Source of the DNA: Micrasema longulum
Lineage: Eukaryota; Arthropoda; Insecta; Trichoptera; Brachycentridae
Reading direction: 5' to 3'
DNA: 64,000 nucleotides
Assembly (NCBI GenBank): GCA_022494885.1
Contig: JAGVSM010000813.1
Coordinates: 248,001-312,000 of the forward strand
In this document: positions 23,501 to 38,500 of the stretch, one piece after another
How the letters are laid out: every line of letters starts with the position of its first letter
Position numbering within the stretch: position 1 is the stretch's first letter
Made by a program: the position numbers and the translations under genes
The notes under the pieces: generated by a model
The model's database searches: none
Told to the model about the DNA's origin: nothing
The model's input: the letters and a program-made list of their open reading frames with translations, nothing else

Positions 23501-26500
23501 GAGGCTCATTTTCAAATTGATGGCTTTGTTAATTGTCACATTTGGGGTTCAGAAAATCCACAAGTGATTGTTGAGAAACAAATGCATCCACGATTCGCTA
23601 TGTGGTGCAGATTTTGGGTTGGATACATCATCCGACAATTTCTTTGAAAATGAGGCTGGTCAGGCAATAACAGTTAATGGTGCTCGATATTACATGATAA
23701 TCTAGTTTATTTTGCCTAAATTGCAAGATATGGATGTGAACAAGACAGTACCACATGCCATACGGCCGGAGAAACAATTCAATTACTGGATGATACATTT
23801 ATGGTCGTGTAATTTCTCATTTTAGTGATCAGGATTAGCTGCTTAGATCATGATTTAACGCCTTTGGACCTTTTTCTTTGGGGTTTTTTGAAGTCTAAGG
23901 TTTATGCCAACAAGCCCACGACCACCCACGTCTTGAAGGAGGAAATTTAGTGCTGTATCAATAAAATTCAGCCAAATTTATACAAAATTGACATGTACAA
24001 AAGAGTGCGTATGTGCCAGCAAAGCCTTGGAGGCCATTTATCCGAAATGCTATTCCATACAGATATACGAGGGTAAAGTCGATGGTAAATGAAATGAAAT
24101 TATTAACATGTAAACAAAGAATATTTTACAATACAATGATATTTGTTCATAAAATTATAAACTCTAATAAAAAACAGAATTTTGGAAAAAATTTGATCGG
24201 AACCAGCATGAACACAATCACAATACTAGAGAAAAGAACAAAATTAGACTTCCATTTAGGAAAAAGGCAAAGTCACAAAATTCCATTTTATTTAAAGCAA
24301 TTAAAAGTATTACGAAATGGAAAAAAATATTTATGAAGAAAAAAACATATCAAAATTTAAAATAATGGTCAAGACATATGTGATAAACAATTTATAAATT
24401 AAATATATTTGCATTGTTATTATTAGAACACACATAACAATATGTATGATATGTGTGCCCTATTTTAAGATTTAAATAATAATAATAATAATACATAACC
24501 CTGTTCTGTATACTTAACGAATCAATAAAAAGTAAATAATTTTTAATTGAAAACCCGTGTTTTCTACCAAAATTACTTCTTGTGTGAATTTTGGGACACC
24601 AATATTAACAGAATGCTTTTTAGGTTCCCCTGCCAAAAAAATCAATCGATAGTTATATGGTATGGCAGTATCACACAAAGCACAAGAGCTAGCCTCTTTT
24701 TTTAAATTTCCAGAGAAAATAGACTGGGATTTAAACGGACTAAATGAAGAAATTTTGACTTACATTAGCGGATGTACCAGTGGGCACTGTTTGGTTAGAG
24801 CCCTTGGAGCCATTGAGGTCTGTAACATGTTCCTCTTCCAGCGTGAATATCATTTCAGTAGAGTCAGTCTTCTTCAGGTCTCCACTGATAATTTCCGCAG
24901 TCTTCCCCACAACTTCTGTGGCCGGTTGGAGAGTTTCGGGAGCCTTTTTGCTATCCCGGGGAGGTTCACCCAAACCGACAGCCATTCCTGTAACTACGAG
25001 TTGAATTTCATCCTGGAAGATATAAAAGCAAAAATTGTTTTGATATGTAAGCGAAAACTTGCGTGTTATGATCGCTTATACACACAAGTAATAACTTCAA
25101 TATTTGAAGCACTAAATTTCCATTACATTAGTTTTAAATAACTAATGCAGTACTTTTCAACATTTTTGAATACTTGACCCTTTAACGAATAAAAAAAAAA
25201 AGAGAAAAAAGGCTCCTACCCAGTTGGAGGTGGACAGAAAAAAACGATGTTGATGTTTGATGCGTGTTTATTACATGTTGAATAAACAGATTAACAGTGA
25301 GAGTAACTGCACAGACATTTTATTTGAGTAACTAACTGAGGATTGTGTAGGATTTGAGTTGAGCACTGAACTACATTTTGTATAAACTGACTGTAACTTG
25401 TCGGAACTAACATGTTACCACTTATATATCGTTATTGTCGGGTTCATTTTACTTCCTGGTGGGATCATGAGGTCGTGAACTAATTCCTTGTTTCTCTGCG
25501 ATTTTATATCCGCCCGTATCAGCAGTTTGTTATTAGTTATTTTAATGTTTTGACAATCTATTGTTTGCATACAGGCAACATACGATTCGCCTTGAAGTCC
25601 CACATATCAAATTATCGAGATATGAGGCAATTGGTGTCCTAAGCACCACCGTCTACCAGGCGCGTGCGGTGACTTTTATCAGTAAGGATGCTGACAAAAA
25701 CCATCATGTTCCTTATTTTAGTAGGTTTATTCAGAATTATTTAATAAGCTATATAAGTTGTCCATTAGAGTAATAATAATTAATAGTTGACAATCAATAA
25801 ATTGACAGAGCACAGGCGCGTCTAGAGGTGGAGCTGTAAATTTTCTTATTTTCTTCTTCTTTTTCCACTCCTAAGTGAAGCATGTAGACATCACCAGACG
25901 CTTCCAGGAGACCTTATCGTTAGCCAGCACTCTCGCCTCCTCCAACGTTAATTCCGCATCCCTTAGTTCCGCCGAATAAAGCTGAAAGATCGCCATCGAT
26001 GGTCTTCCAGGACGGTCCCCGTAGGTGTGAAAAGGAGATAACAATATAAACATCAAAACACCTAAAACAAGACCTGAGACAATCGTTCATAAATTTGGGC
26101 CAAGTGTCAATAATGCGCCACTTCAAACTTTATGATAAACGTTATTAGAGTCCTTTTATCTTTGCATTATGCAAGTTGGATGCTTATCTCTACAAGTCTC
26201 AAAAGAGAAATCTAAAACCTTATGAACCTAAAGCGCATGCGTGAAAATTTGGACAAATGCTATGGGAACTAAACGCAACTCGACTAGCAGCATCCCGCGT
26301 GTACAACAAATACTATCAGAACAGGATACCTAGATATTCAGTACGTACGTTGGTATAGGAAATACGCATATGTAGCTAGGTATGGATACTGAAGATATTG
26401 TTTGAATTGCGTGCACCCGAACGTTCTCAGTGAGAATTTTAGGAATACATATTTGAAGGTTTTATTTTATATTTATAATGTTTTTTTGTAAAATTCATAT

Positions 26501-29500
26501 TATTTTTAAAATTTCAAGGGATGCGCCGCATCCACAGTATCTATGGGCGGAACGCGCCTGCCATCTACAGATATAGAAATGTTTATAACGATGCTGTTAT
26601 TGTATGAATCTAACCGTACTTTAAAATAGTTAATAGTGTATAGTTTACAATTATTTGACATCTAAACTTTGCTATAATTTTTCTATTTCTTTAGTATACT
26701 TGTTATGCTTTTTTTCAGTGAATCGTGAAATTAAAATTATTAAATAAATATGCATAAAATACAAACTCACAGCTTCAGGAAGATCTAGCCGAAATCTCAA
26801 GTCACAAATTGCACAAGGAACCATTCTTCTTAACTTGAAATACACATTCTGCAGTAATCTGTAAATAAATACACAAAAATATATAGTTGAGTTTTGTGAA
26901 GTGAAAGAGTTGAAACCTTTTTTGATGCGGTTGAGATTCATCTGACTGAAATATTTCACCTACAGGGCAACGCCTAAACATTATTCAAATTTGATACATC
27001 TTCTTGGACCAGTTGGTTCAATCAACAATATAGTTTGTTGAATTTTTTGTAGACAAGGATTGGTGTAATTCAGACAGCTGGAATAACATAGTCTGATAAA
27101 AGTAAAATAATTATTGAATTTCCATCAAAATGGCTACCTATGGAAATGGTGATGGAGAGGCCCGGGAGGCGAGGCCAGGCGAGCCCTCCAGAGCTGCGTG
27201 AACATCTGCAGGTTCCTCACGGAGACCAAACCCTGGCAGTCCAGCAGGCCCGGCACACTCTGCGTGTTCACCACGTGCAGCCCGGCCGGAGGACGAGCTT
27301 CCGTCAGGACGCGGAGTACCTCCAGGTCCTCAGCGTCGTCAACCTGAGAGGAATCAAATCGAATAATTAATTATATTATTATGGATAAATAACATAACGC
27401 CATTTATAATGTAATATCGTCATGATCATAGAACAATGACACGCGTGATTCTCTTCAGCTTTACATGCGAGCGGTTTTAATAATTTTTTTTACACTTTAT
27501 GTCATACCTCGATAAGTGCAAAACTATATTCTTTGATACTTAGGTCAGTTACAAATAAAAAAAAATTCAAACCTGGAATATAAAGCCTTTGTTATGGACG
27601 TCAATACGGAAAGCGGCCCTTGTAGGGACCGCCATCGCGCTAGATTATGTGTTAGAGTTAGGGATCTCGGTATGTGTTAGAAATGAGCTGTCTCTCCAAT
27701 AAAGACTAGTATTTGTCACTTTTGGCGGTGGCCTTTTCCATACCGAGGCATCTAGAATAGGCATTTAGTTTGTAAATTAGTTTAAGTATATTTTTTAATG
27801 TTCATTGTTTCGCGCTGCGCTGTCGCCGCTAGAATTCCGTGAGGACTGGAGGGGGTAGTGCCTATATACGTGGAGGGAGGGAGACAGATAGAGCGGGCGG
27901 GCGGCCTTCTCTATCGCTCCGATCTATCTGAAGTAAGAGGCCCTTCTGCGGACATCTCCGGCCTTGACGAATTAACAAGATCGCCTAGCCTCCACTGCCT
28001 TACAACCAGTGGATCGGGACGTGAGCGGAACCTCAACGCGACGCCGGTAGCGCGTTAGCTACAGCCTTTATTAAACCTTTTCAAGATCAAATATAAAAGA
28101 CATTCAATGTCGCATTTTACGCACATCCGTCGTTGTTCTACGATCAAGACGATATCATTTTTATTTTAAAGACATGAGTTCTTATTATCTACTCAAATAT
28201 TTAAAATTTTAGACCATTTCGTAAAAGTCGTAAATAATTTGTGCTGGAAAAATGGATATGGAGTTGCGGTAGAGTGGGATTTGAACCTTTGTTTCGTGAG
28301 TACACAATACTACCACGGGACCACAACCCGGTTCGACATCGTATAGGACATCACTTCTCTGTCGCAGTTTCCTTCACTTCCGTGCCATAGATGTGATGTG
28401 CTTTGCTGATGTATGGTTTTAGTAATAAAATCCAGTTGGAACAAAGAAGTAGACGGTCAACATGTTCACAGACACGTATTATAATTTTCTTTTTCTTTTG
28501 TAGTTCGCTTCCGATTAGCCCATAGTTGATGGTTTGAAGTAAATTAATCTAAATTTGTTGCAATATAGAGGAAAAACATCTTTGAGAAGGGAATATCGAA
28601 GTCTAGTCATTTACAGAGCTATGATCTGCCATTGGTTGGTTGAAGTAGTCACTACACACACTGTGTAACATTCACCATTCTGCCTTTGTGTAAATACATT
28701 TCCTCAACTCTCCCATCTGTTGAGTTTTATAAAGTAAAAGAGCTGAAATCCGTTCCCAGCCTGTCTAAAAATATTTGGACATACTAAAAACATTGCTGAT
28801 TAAACTAACTGGTATAAGAAGTATAAAATTTGAAAAAGTGTTTTCAGCCGTTGCCTAGTAGGTGAAATAATTCAGCTAGGTGAATCTCATCTATATCGAT
28901 AAAGGTTTCAGTTCTTTTACTTTAAAAAAAGAGAACAGATGAAAAAGTCGAGGAAATGTAGATTTTGAAACACAGGCAGAATAGTGAATGTCTACAAACA
29001 TTTGGACATACAATCAATTTATCTTTCTTTTACTTTGCAGTACTGATTTTTTGTTTCAGAAATGTACCGATAAACTATAAATTATTTTTAGTTTGGCACA
29101 ATCTAGTTTTAGTTAGTTTTTGTAAACAGTATTTCATTTAAATATTGTAACAAATGTTTTCAAGCACCGAGATTTTAAGACGGAGCTGTTTCATTATACA
29201 TATAATATTGATAAATTTACTAAAAGCAAATTTGTAATACTCACTTCAAGGACACAAGTCTCTTTGTTTCCGGTACTTAATTCCATATCTGGCAACTCTT
29301 CCTCAGAATCATCTGTATCTGACGCTATGGGTGCTTTGCCATTAATATCTTGATCCTGAAAATGTATTTATTCATTTGAAATCATTTATACAATTTTAAA
29401 CATGATACAAATTCAAATATGATGTGAAGTGACTTCCAAGAAAAACTCAAACCCGTGCACTTGTTCGACTCAATAAAAAATCTGTGAAGAGTCAGAGCAT

Positions 29501-32500
29501 ATAAATAATGGGGCCTTGAATAAGTTCTCGCTAATTCCCGACAGATGGTGTTACTTTAGCCATTTTACATCGGGCAATAATACAGTCGACTTCATCATGA
29601 AGCCCGCCCCCCACTGGGCTTGAAATGACAGTATATGTTATTCCGCTGAAGTGTAAACATATTTTTTTAAAGCGATAAACACATAGAATTTTGTGCCAAA
29701 AAGATTATTAGCGAGGAATTTTACTACATGATTTTTTTCAAAAAAAGTCTGCAGTTGAAGCACTTAAAATACTTGTGGAGACTTATCATCATCATCTCTG
29801 CCCTGGACCATGATCAGCAGGGTGAACCACAACAGCAGCAATATGAAGGGAGATACGACAAAGTAATTTTGCAGCATAACAACACTCGACCACATGCTGC
29901 AAGGGAAGTCCTACCCCACCCGCTGTATTCACTTGTTTCGATCGATGACCCATAGCCTGACTGAGCAGCACTCCATTCTTATGAAGATGCCAATAAATGG
30001 CTCGATTCCTGGATAACCTCAAAAGATGAGTCGTTATTTCGAGATGGTATTCGTAAGCTGCCAGAAAGATCGGAGAAAGTAGTCGCTGGCGATGGACAAT
30101 ACTTTGAATGAAATGTTCTATACTATTTTTTTTTAAATAAAGAATTAATTTTTATGAAAAAACAGCGAGTCTCTGATATTAGTGGATAGATTATTCAACA
30201 ATCGAGCAGCTACTAATGTGAAAGAAGAGGTGAATGGGTATTAAAGGGGTTCTCTCATTACTAGAACGAAGAGATAGTCTATGTTGTGATAGAGGTTGGA
30301 AGAGCTCTCTCAGATAAATAGGCGAAGTGGGATTATTCCAAATATTGTGAAGAGGTGATAGAATATGAATGTTTCTTCTATGCCTGATACTGAGCCAGTG
30401 TAGTTGTGTGCGGTTTAAGATTAAAATATACAGACATTCTGTACCCATTCCAACTTATCAAGCAGTTCAGAATTAGCATCTGGGAAACATACATCTGCAT
30501 AATCAAGGAGTGGGAGAAGTAAGCTCTGGACTAATGTTTGCTTAACATTGATTGGCAAGAAATTTTGAAATCTTTTAAGTGGGCGCAAACTGCTAAAAAG
30601 CTTAACTCAGTACAGGACAAACGTTCCATGGAGATTGAACATACTACATAGTTCATTTTGGAAATGTGACTGAAGTGTTGTGGGTAAACAAATAAATTTA
30701 AAAATGTGAATATTTTGTAAGCAAAGCAACTTACAGTGTGCAGTTGGTAAACATTCCTATTGGCTTCGAGGGCGTCATCCAGCCCCTGCTGAAGGGCCTG
30801 TAGCAGCTGCGGGTCTCCGGGGCCCGCCCTCACTTTGGGCCCCCCGCCGCCAGACCCCAGGGCGGCCAGTAAGACCCCCGTGCCCACACCGACGGCCGCC
30901 ACCAGGTTGGCACCCACTGCTATACTGGTCTGGGGAGATAAGAACATTTCATATTATAAATCCAAGTGGTAATAGCCTCTGTCCACGTACAGTCGGCCAC
31001 AGCTGACTGATTTCATTTTAAATTAAAGATTCTTCAATTTTCAATTTTAATTGCTTACTAACAGATATTTTTGCGTAGATATAAAATATTTCTGTAAATT
31101 TTATGTGGTTTACGTAGCATTATTTTGAGTGACAGATTATTCTTCATTACATTTAGATTACTCTGAATACCAAAAAAAAAACTGTGAGCCCCAAAGGGAT
31201 GATATTTCTAGGTCCCCAAGATCCTAATCAACGATAAAACGAGGCCTGAAGGGCCGATTACATGTGGCCCAAATTCTTTAGTATGTAACAGTCGGCGATA
31301 TCCGACTGTTGCCTGCTAGTTATTTAAAAATTGCTAAAATCACCCTGCTGGAGAACTGTTTTATTGAGTTGAGGTGGAATCAGGGTATTAAATTAAAAAT
31401 ATTATTTTATTTAGAGCTTTAAGATAACTAAATAAATGTAAAATTAGATTGCAATAGCGAAAATAAACATATTTCATTTTGTGTAACCATACTAATGAAA
31501 AAAAAAAAAAATTAAATGGCTCTTACCCTCAATCCAAATATAGCATTCATTCCTCTGACCCTCAGCTTGGCGAGCAGCAGCCGGTGCAGCTCGTACTCCA
31601 GGAAGGGCAACTGGTCGGAGATGTCCCTTGCGGCTGGCTCCCCCCGCACGGGGGCGCGCGCCCTGGTGATGGCTGCCTGCAGTAGGCAGCCGCGTCCCAC
31701 CACACCCAGCCCCGCGGGGGGCTCCAGCGAACACAGCACCACGCTGGGTACTCTGCCCTTTCTGTAATGGTCCAAAGAAACTGATGATCAAACAAATTCA
31801 CACATAATTCTGTGACATGTAACTAAAATTGATAAATAAGTATGCAGTTCCGCTATAAAAGGTTTACGAAAGGTTAGGTGAAGAGATGAAAATTGAAGAC
31901 CACATTTTGAAAACATGTCCAAAATTTTCCAAAATGGTATTATTGAATTTTATTATTCTCTGTCAATGAGTCCACACAATTATTCTTTTCAAATATTTCT
32001 TTAAAAAATCGTAGTTGCATACAATTCACTGTTAACAATACGGTGTTTTTATCCACATCAATTTGTTTAAAAACAGCAATTGTCCAATCAATTTTGTATG
32101 AATGAACAAAAATTATCCCTTGATTAGCATTTCTTGCACTATGTAGCGCCACTATCACTCATTGTTTGACAGTTCGAAGGTGTTCTGGATAATTTTTTTT
32201 ATATAGGTTTTTACCAGTGATTACTGAATATTTTTACAAATCTAAGAAGCTGACCTAAGACAAATATATTGTTTTCAATGTTTAAAATATATATTTAAGA
32301 ACCAAAATTTATTTACAAGTAATTCAAATAGATCGAGTCAAAGAAGGAATCGTGTGTTAGAAATACCACATTGTAAATCGAGGCTCGCACAGAGACTTGC
32401 ATATTTTATAGGCCCAAAAATTTTTTACTGATAATATTTCATTGATTACAAACATTCAAAATTTTCCTTCTTTTAAAAAACACGCACTATCCTGGATTCA

Positions 32501-35500
32501 AACTAAAGATACGAACTCTTTTTTTCTATGATTTATTTTGTTGCCCTTTAATAATAAGGAATATTTTTGTGTTTTTTAAATATTTTTTATTTCCTTTTTT
32601 AATTACTATAAAAAAAAAAACCATATTATCTTTTACAGAATATCTTATTTTTTCTTTCTTATGTTACACAAAAATATTGTAACTGTCCATTATTTATTAT
32701 AGGAGCAAAAATTCATTAACATTTTCTTATATACCCACGAACAGGCCATACCTATTGGCATTACCTGTTTCATGAATATTGTAATACATGATATTATTCA
32801 TTGTTAAAATATGTATTTGATTTTGTTAAGCGGAGGTATTAATATTATAGGTATAACGAAATCACAACATGGCGGCAAGCAGCGCCAGCGCCATCTATTA
32901 TACATATTTGTACTTGTTTATAATGAATCAAGTAGTACTGTAACAAAACTCAAACAAGCGTTTTATTAGATGTCACCCGAAATTGCATGCCAAAGAAATG
33001 AATCAATCAAAAGGCTGATAGTGACTTGTATTCTTGACCTAAATGCCACAGTAATTATGTATCGGCTCTTGTATCTGATATCTCCACCCTCCATGGAATT
33101 ATTTATCCACAATATACGAGTGAGTTGGCTGTACAGAGTTAATAACCATACATGTTCCAGCCAGGATGTGCAGACAGTACCTACTATTGCATATATCAAT
33201 GAGTTAAACATTGTTTGCCAAATATGCTTCTTTTTGTAGTTCCTGTTCAGTATACAATACTAAATTTAAAGATATAAAGTATACAAACATCACACTGTCA
33301 GCACTGAAATTAACATTACTTCATTATGCAGCTTGACAGGTCATAATACTAAACTTGCATATTTTTTAACTAAAATTTTATAAACCTTATGTGAAATGTA
33401 GATATTTAAACAGTTATCATAAAAGAGTGAAACATTTTTGCCGCGATGTAAATGAGAGTTGAAATTCTGTGTTACCCCACTAAAAAAACTGATACCATAA
33501 AAATAAAATTTCCCAATATTTAGTGGAAAAACCATTTAATTTATGAAAATTAAAAAATTTATAGCTGTGTTTTTAAGGTTAAGTACCCAGTAAAAATTAT
33601 TTAAACATGTTTTTTTTAAATTCAATAAAAAAAACATGAAAAAATACAAAATATTTTTCATGAAATCATAGGTAAATATCAATAATCCTCAATTATGGCA
33701 CTTTTTACAATTTTCTGCAGTATATTAGTATAGCCCAGTACAATAATGATATTTTTATGTAATTTCATTTTTTCCATACATTTTCCATTTCCTCACTTAA
33801 GCGTTTTCCTCAGTTTTACACTTTTTTTAGTTGCTCCCTTGAAAAACGTAAAACACGGCTTTTAATGTATGTACATTGTTTATTTTTATTTATTTACTTA
33901 TTCAATATGCAAATGATTACCAAAATAACCTACTTGCAGAGAGCACACTTGGTCACATTGACTCGGTAAGGCATTGAGTTACTATTGTATGGCACATGAC
34001 ATGGCCCACATCTATCGCTTCCACCTCCCCTTCTTCTAGTCTAAAAGATAGAGAAAAACAAAAAGGATTAGAAATATATTTATACAGAAACATTGGACAT
34101 AAAAAATTAAATAATAATTTATGAACTATGGCAGACGTGGGCAAATGCGGCTCTTCGTTGGGTTAAGTGCGGCTTCCAATAAACATCTTCAGTTACAGGT
34201 TACCGATGAAGATATTTTACATTTTCATACAAATATGCACATTTTTGTACATGATTATCGATTTTACTTTATACCGATGAAGATAGCGTTCATAATAGCA
34301 GCCCTGGACTGCATCTTAAGAGTAAGACTGATCACCTTATCTTAATGTAACAGATGATCGAAATACGCTACATTTGGTTTACAAATGCAGTGCCCTATGC
34401 ACAACTGGATGCAGAAAGGGGAATGATAATGATTGTGGAATTACTCAGAGGATTCTTTTGGAATATTTATGTTTATTTATAGCAATTAAGATTTGTACAG
34501 AATATGTAAATAAATTAGAATTTTTGTATTTCATGCTACGTGAAAATCCAGAATGTGGCTCTCGTTGACCTAATGTATGCCCACCTCTGGATTATGGGAT
34601 TGTTTTACACGTCAATCTTAATAAATGAGTTATCTTACATTTTCTATGTTTGGTTTAGTAGATTCAGTCTTTTCAAAATCAGTTCTGTCTAGTGAAGAAG
34701 TTTGTGTGAGTTCTCCGTGTGGGGGGACTTCTTCTAACTTTCCATTCAAAGGTGCTTGGTTCTTGTTTGTGGTCGGCGGAACTGAAACAAATGTGTTAGT
34801 TAGTCGACGCTTTTGACGGCAAAGAAAATAAAAATCAATTAAATGTCTTATTTACCAGGATGTGTAGTTTGTGGAAGGAGAGAACTCGGGTGGAGGTCTA
34901 TTACAGCTGCTGTACCAGTGGCAGAGAGAACACACACGTCATCACTGAAACCCAACAAATAAAAACAATTAGATGATAAGTAAAAATAAATTGTATTTAA
35001 CTTTTTGCACATAATGTTATTTGTACATTGGCGGGCTTATTGCCAAATGGCAATTTCTTCCAACCAACCAATAAAATAAAAGTTTTATTTTGATAGTTCA
35101 AGTTACAGAACATATTCAATAGAAAAAAAATATTAAAAAGTTATAGATATATTAAAATAGAAATAAACGTAATAAATTACCTTAAATCAAAACTATTACT
35201 TAATGGAAACAAGGAAAAAAGAGGAAAAAGGAAAGGAGGAGAGATTAAGGAAGAGAAAGGAGATGTTTCTTCAGACGTGATTTAAACAGAGATAATGTAG
35301 CAACATCTTTGATGGTGGATGGGAGATGATACCACAGTCGAGCCGCATAGACACTATATGAGTTAGAGAAGATAGAGGAATTGTGGATGGGTATTAAGAG
35401 AGTGCCTTGAGAATTAGAACGAAGAGGTAAACCATGAACTGATAAGCGTTAAAATTTTGGGCGAGTATTGGCCCATCGCATTGTGAGAAAACACCTGTTT

Positions 35501-38500
35501 AAGATTAAAGAGTCGGTAGGCTTGGTATGAGTTTGAGCTTGATGAGAATGCATTGAGACATGCAAGCACCCCCTGCTGACGGGGACAGTAGAGGCGGCCA
35601 GTAATTATTCCGCTACGTCCCCGTGTGCAGGGGTACTTCCGCTTCAACATCCAGTAATGTCCAGTTGGCTACTGGTGGCCACCAAACTCAAACAGGTTTG
35701 AGTCAAGTGCACGCCAAAAGGCCAGTAATAGGGTCACATGACCTAGGGGCAACCATTATCGGACATGTTTTAAAAGGTACTGACCACCAGTAGAGTGATT
35801 TACTTTCGTTGTGAAATGTGTAGAAGCGAAGACAAAACCAAAGAACATAAAATAATTGTGACAAATTGCAATTGCCAAATTATTAGTTTCTTGCGACAAA
35901 ATGAAAAAATGTACCTAATTTTAATCAAATTAATTGAAAGAAATATGTGTTGCGTCAATTCAGCTTTGTATTGAAAATTACAAAATAAGCACTCTGCAAG
36001 ATATCCGTGATATTATTAAAAACTTTTTTTTCAAATGCTCATTTTCTGTTAATAGTCCTAAGTTATGTATTATATTTATGTGACAATCATATTATGTATT
36101 GTATTTATATGACAATTATTTGTGTTACCAATATTAATAGGAAGCCTCTAATTGGATCTTATGAAATGGATTTATAATATGTATTTTATTTTTTATTAAA
36201 TGTCTGTTGGCGTATTAAAAAAATATCAAACCAGTTTTAGACTGATAACAGACCACTTGCCCATTTTCTAAATTACATGAATTAAATTAAACAGTTCATT
36301 CAATTGCCCCACACTCATTCACGCATTCTCTGACAAAGTTGCACTCACCGCGTCCACACAAAACTGGCAACTGGCTGCCGCTAGAACATTTAAAATGGAA
36401 GCCATTACTGTCCTTGTATGTAAGCCTACTATCGGGCCATTTCACTGGCCGTCACTTCTAGCCGCCACTACTGGTCGCCACTACTGTCCCCGTCCGCAGA
36501 GGGCTTTAGCTAAAAATAATTAAGCAAGCTTCAAATAAAATATACGCAAAAATTTACCAAATGGCAGTAGTTTCTTGATAAGCAAGAACAGCATTACATC
36601 TCAGGGCCCTCATGTGAGATCGAACTTCGGTTCGCAATTCACTCCACCACGCATCTCTAGGGGCAGGTTCCTCCGGGTTAGGGACACGTTCCAGTAGCTT
36701 CACGGATCGTGCCGCTACCGCACCACCTAGGTATGATTTAAACATACTAAAAATACTGTTAAACCCTCAGATTACTAACGCGCTTCCGCTTATAGACCCG
36801 TCCATACAGACAAAAATCATTCTAGGATTATCAATCACGAAATTGTTTATAGTTTACAGCAAAACAATGGGCCATAGGTACACGGGTCAAAAATTGACAA
36901 ATCGGGATTAATTTGCATTGCAATTACTTTTAAATATACCCATGTATTTATTTCCTTAAAAGGTAAGTATGAAATATTAATTATTGTAGGGTTATTTCAT
37001 TTTATATTTCTATAGTTCTTCTTTTATAAAGAAATCTCCACAATATTACGAGCAAAGCCAAGCGAAAAAGACAACTGCACGTCGGACTGATTATTATTAT
37101 TGACTAAAATCAACAAAATCGAGGTTTTGTAGCACTGTTTTCTGCAGCCCAAAACTGAACCGATTTGTTTTTTATTTTTAGGAAAGTATCAGAATGAAAT
37201 TTTCTGTGTCAGTACCTTTTGCATTTTTCAAAAATAGTTCTTTATATACCGTATATCCGAAGACGGCAGATAAAACTTTGTACTTTTGAGGGTTTTTGCA
37301 TGGTTCTAGCTCCCATAAGAAACAATTTGTCAAAAAAACAAAAAAATAGGTACACACAAATGGTAAATATCCATGTGTAAAAAAAAAAACATTGCTCTAG
37401 TGCCATAATTCAGGGAGAAAATACTGGAATACATTTGTATGATGAAAAGTCAGACCGCATTTCCTTTTGAAGCATATAAAGGACATTCAAAAGAAAATTT
37501 CAAGGACACAAAAAATGTATGTAGATATATGCATGTATGCACATAATATGAGGATACATACAAATGTACTTACATGTTGAATGAAAAATATGATTTACAG
37601 AGTTTTTGTTGCATAAACATTAAAAATGAACAACAGGAAGCTAGATTACCCTTAAAAGTAAAATTTTTAATTATTTTTAAAAAATACTGTTTTATTTTGT
37701 CTTTGTATTCGCAGAAAGAGTTCTATAATGCAAGTTGAATATATTTTTTAAAAGCATAGATTAAATTAATGTAAATTTTATCGACTTACCAATGTGAATA
37801 ATAAATCCCGGAGGAAACTTGGTCATGGACAAAAATGGGTATTCTAGCATGTCTATACTCTCCTGGTTCATGGAAGGCCTTAGTACTGAACCTCCACTCA
37901 CTCCGGCTGTTAAGGAATTACCTGCAAGTGTGTCAAAGGCATTGGCAATACATTAATATAAAAAATACAAATTTAAATAATATTGGGTGTTATAGTTTTA
38001 ATTATGTTCCAGAGTTCCCAACAAAATACTGTTACCATAAAAAATAAATATTTTGCAAAATAATAATCCCCAGACATATTCACGCTCACTGGTGAAAATA
38101 TCGAAAACTAATATGTAATTTCGAATTTAAAAATAAATGATTGGTCATTGAAAAAATCGAAAAAGATGTTTACGTTTAAAAAAATATTATGAAAATGTGG
38201 GCCTAATATTCAAATAGGATTTAGAAGTTTAGTAGGGAGGAAATCAGTCTCTTAGAGTCAATGAAACATATTTGATATTTTACTGTTTGATTTTGATATG
38301 ACGAAAACCGTGGAGAGATTTATTTGCCAATGTACATTATCGAAGAGAAACTGAAATTTTAAATAATTGAGGCCCTCAGCATCAAAGATGGCCAAACGCT
38401 AGAACTAGTATCAAAAGCGGCCAACTGCATATTTAATACTTAATAAAAATAGCGTTTCTTGTTATGTTAATCTTAATTGCACCAAATTGTGTTAATGGCA

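Noticed and set aside
24662..25141. 159-aa plus-strand frame
   Set aside because: It is the antisense of C2CD5 exon 18; the minus strand carries the conserved protein and splice sites.
27858..28058. 66-aa Arg-rich frame
   Set aside because: Lies in the GC-rich LTR-like island; composition explains the open frame.
31479..31801. Several overlapping frames on both strands
   Set aside because: Shadows of the GC-rich C2CD5 exon 13; only the frame with GMNAIFGLR is supported.
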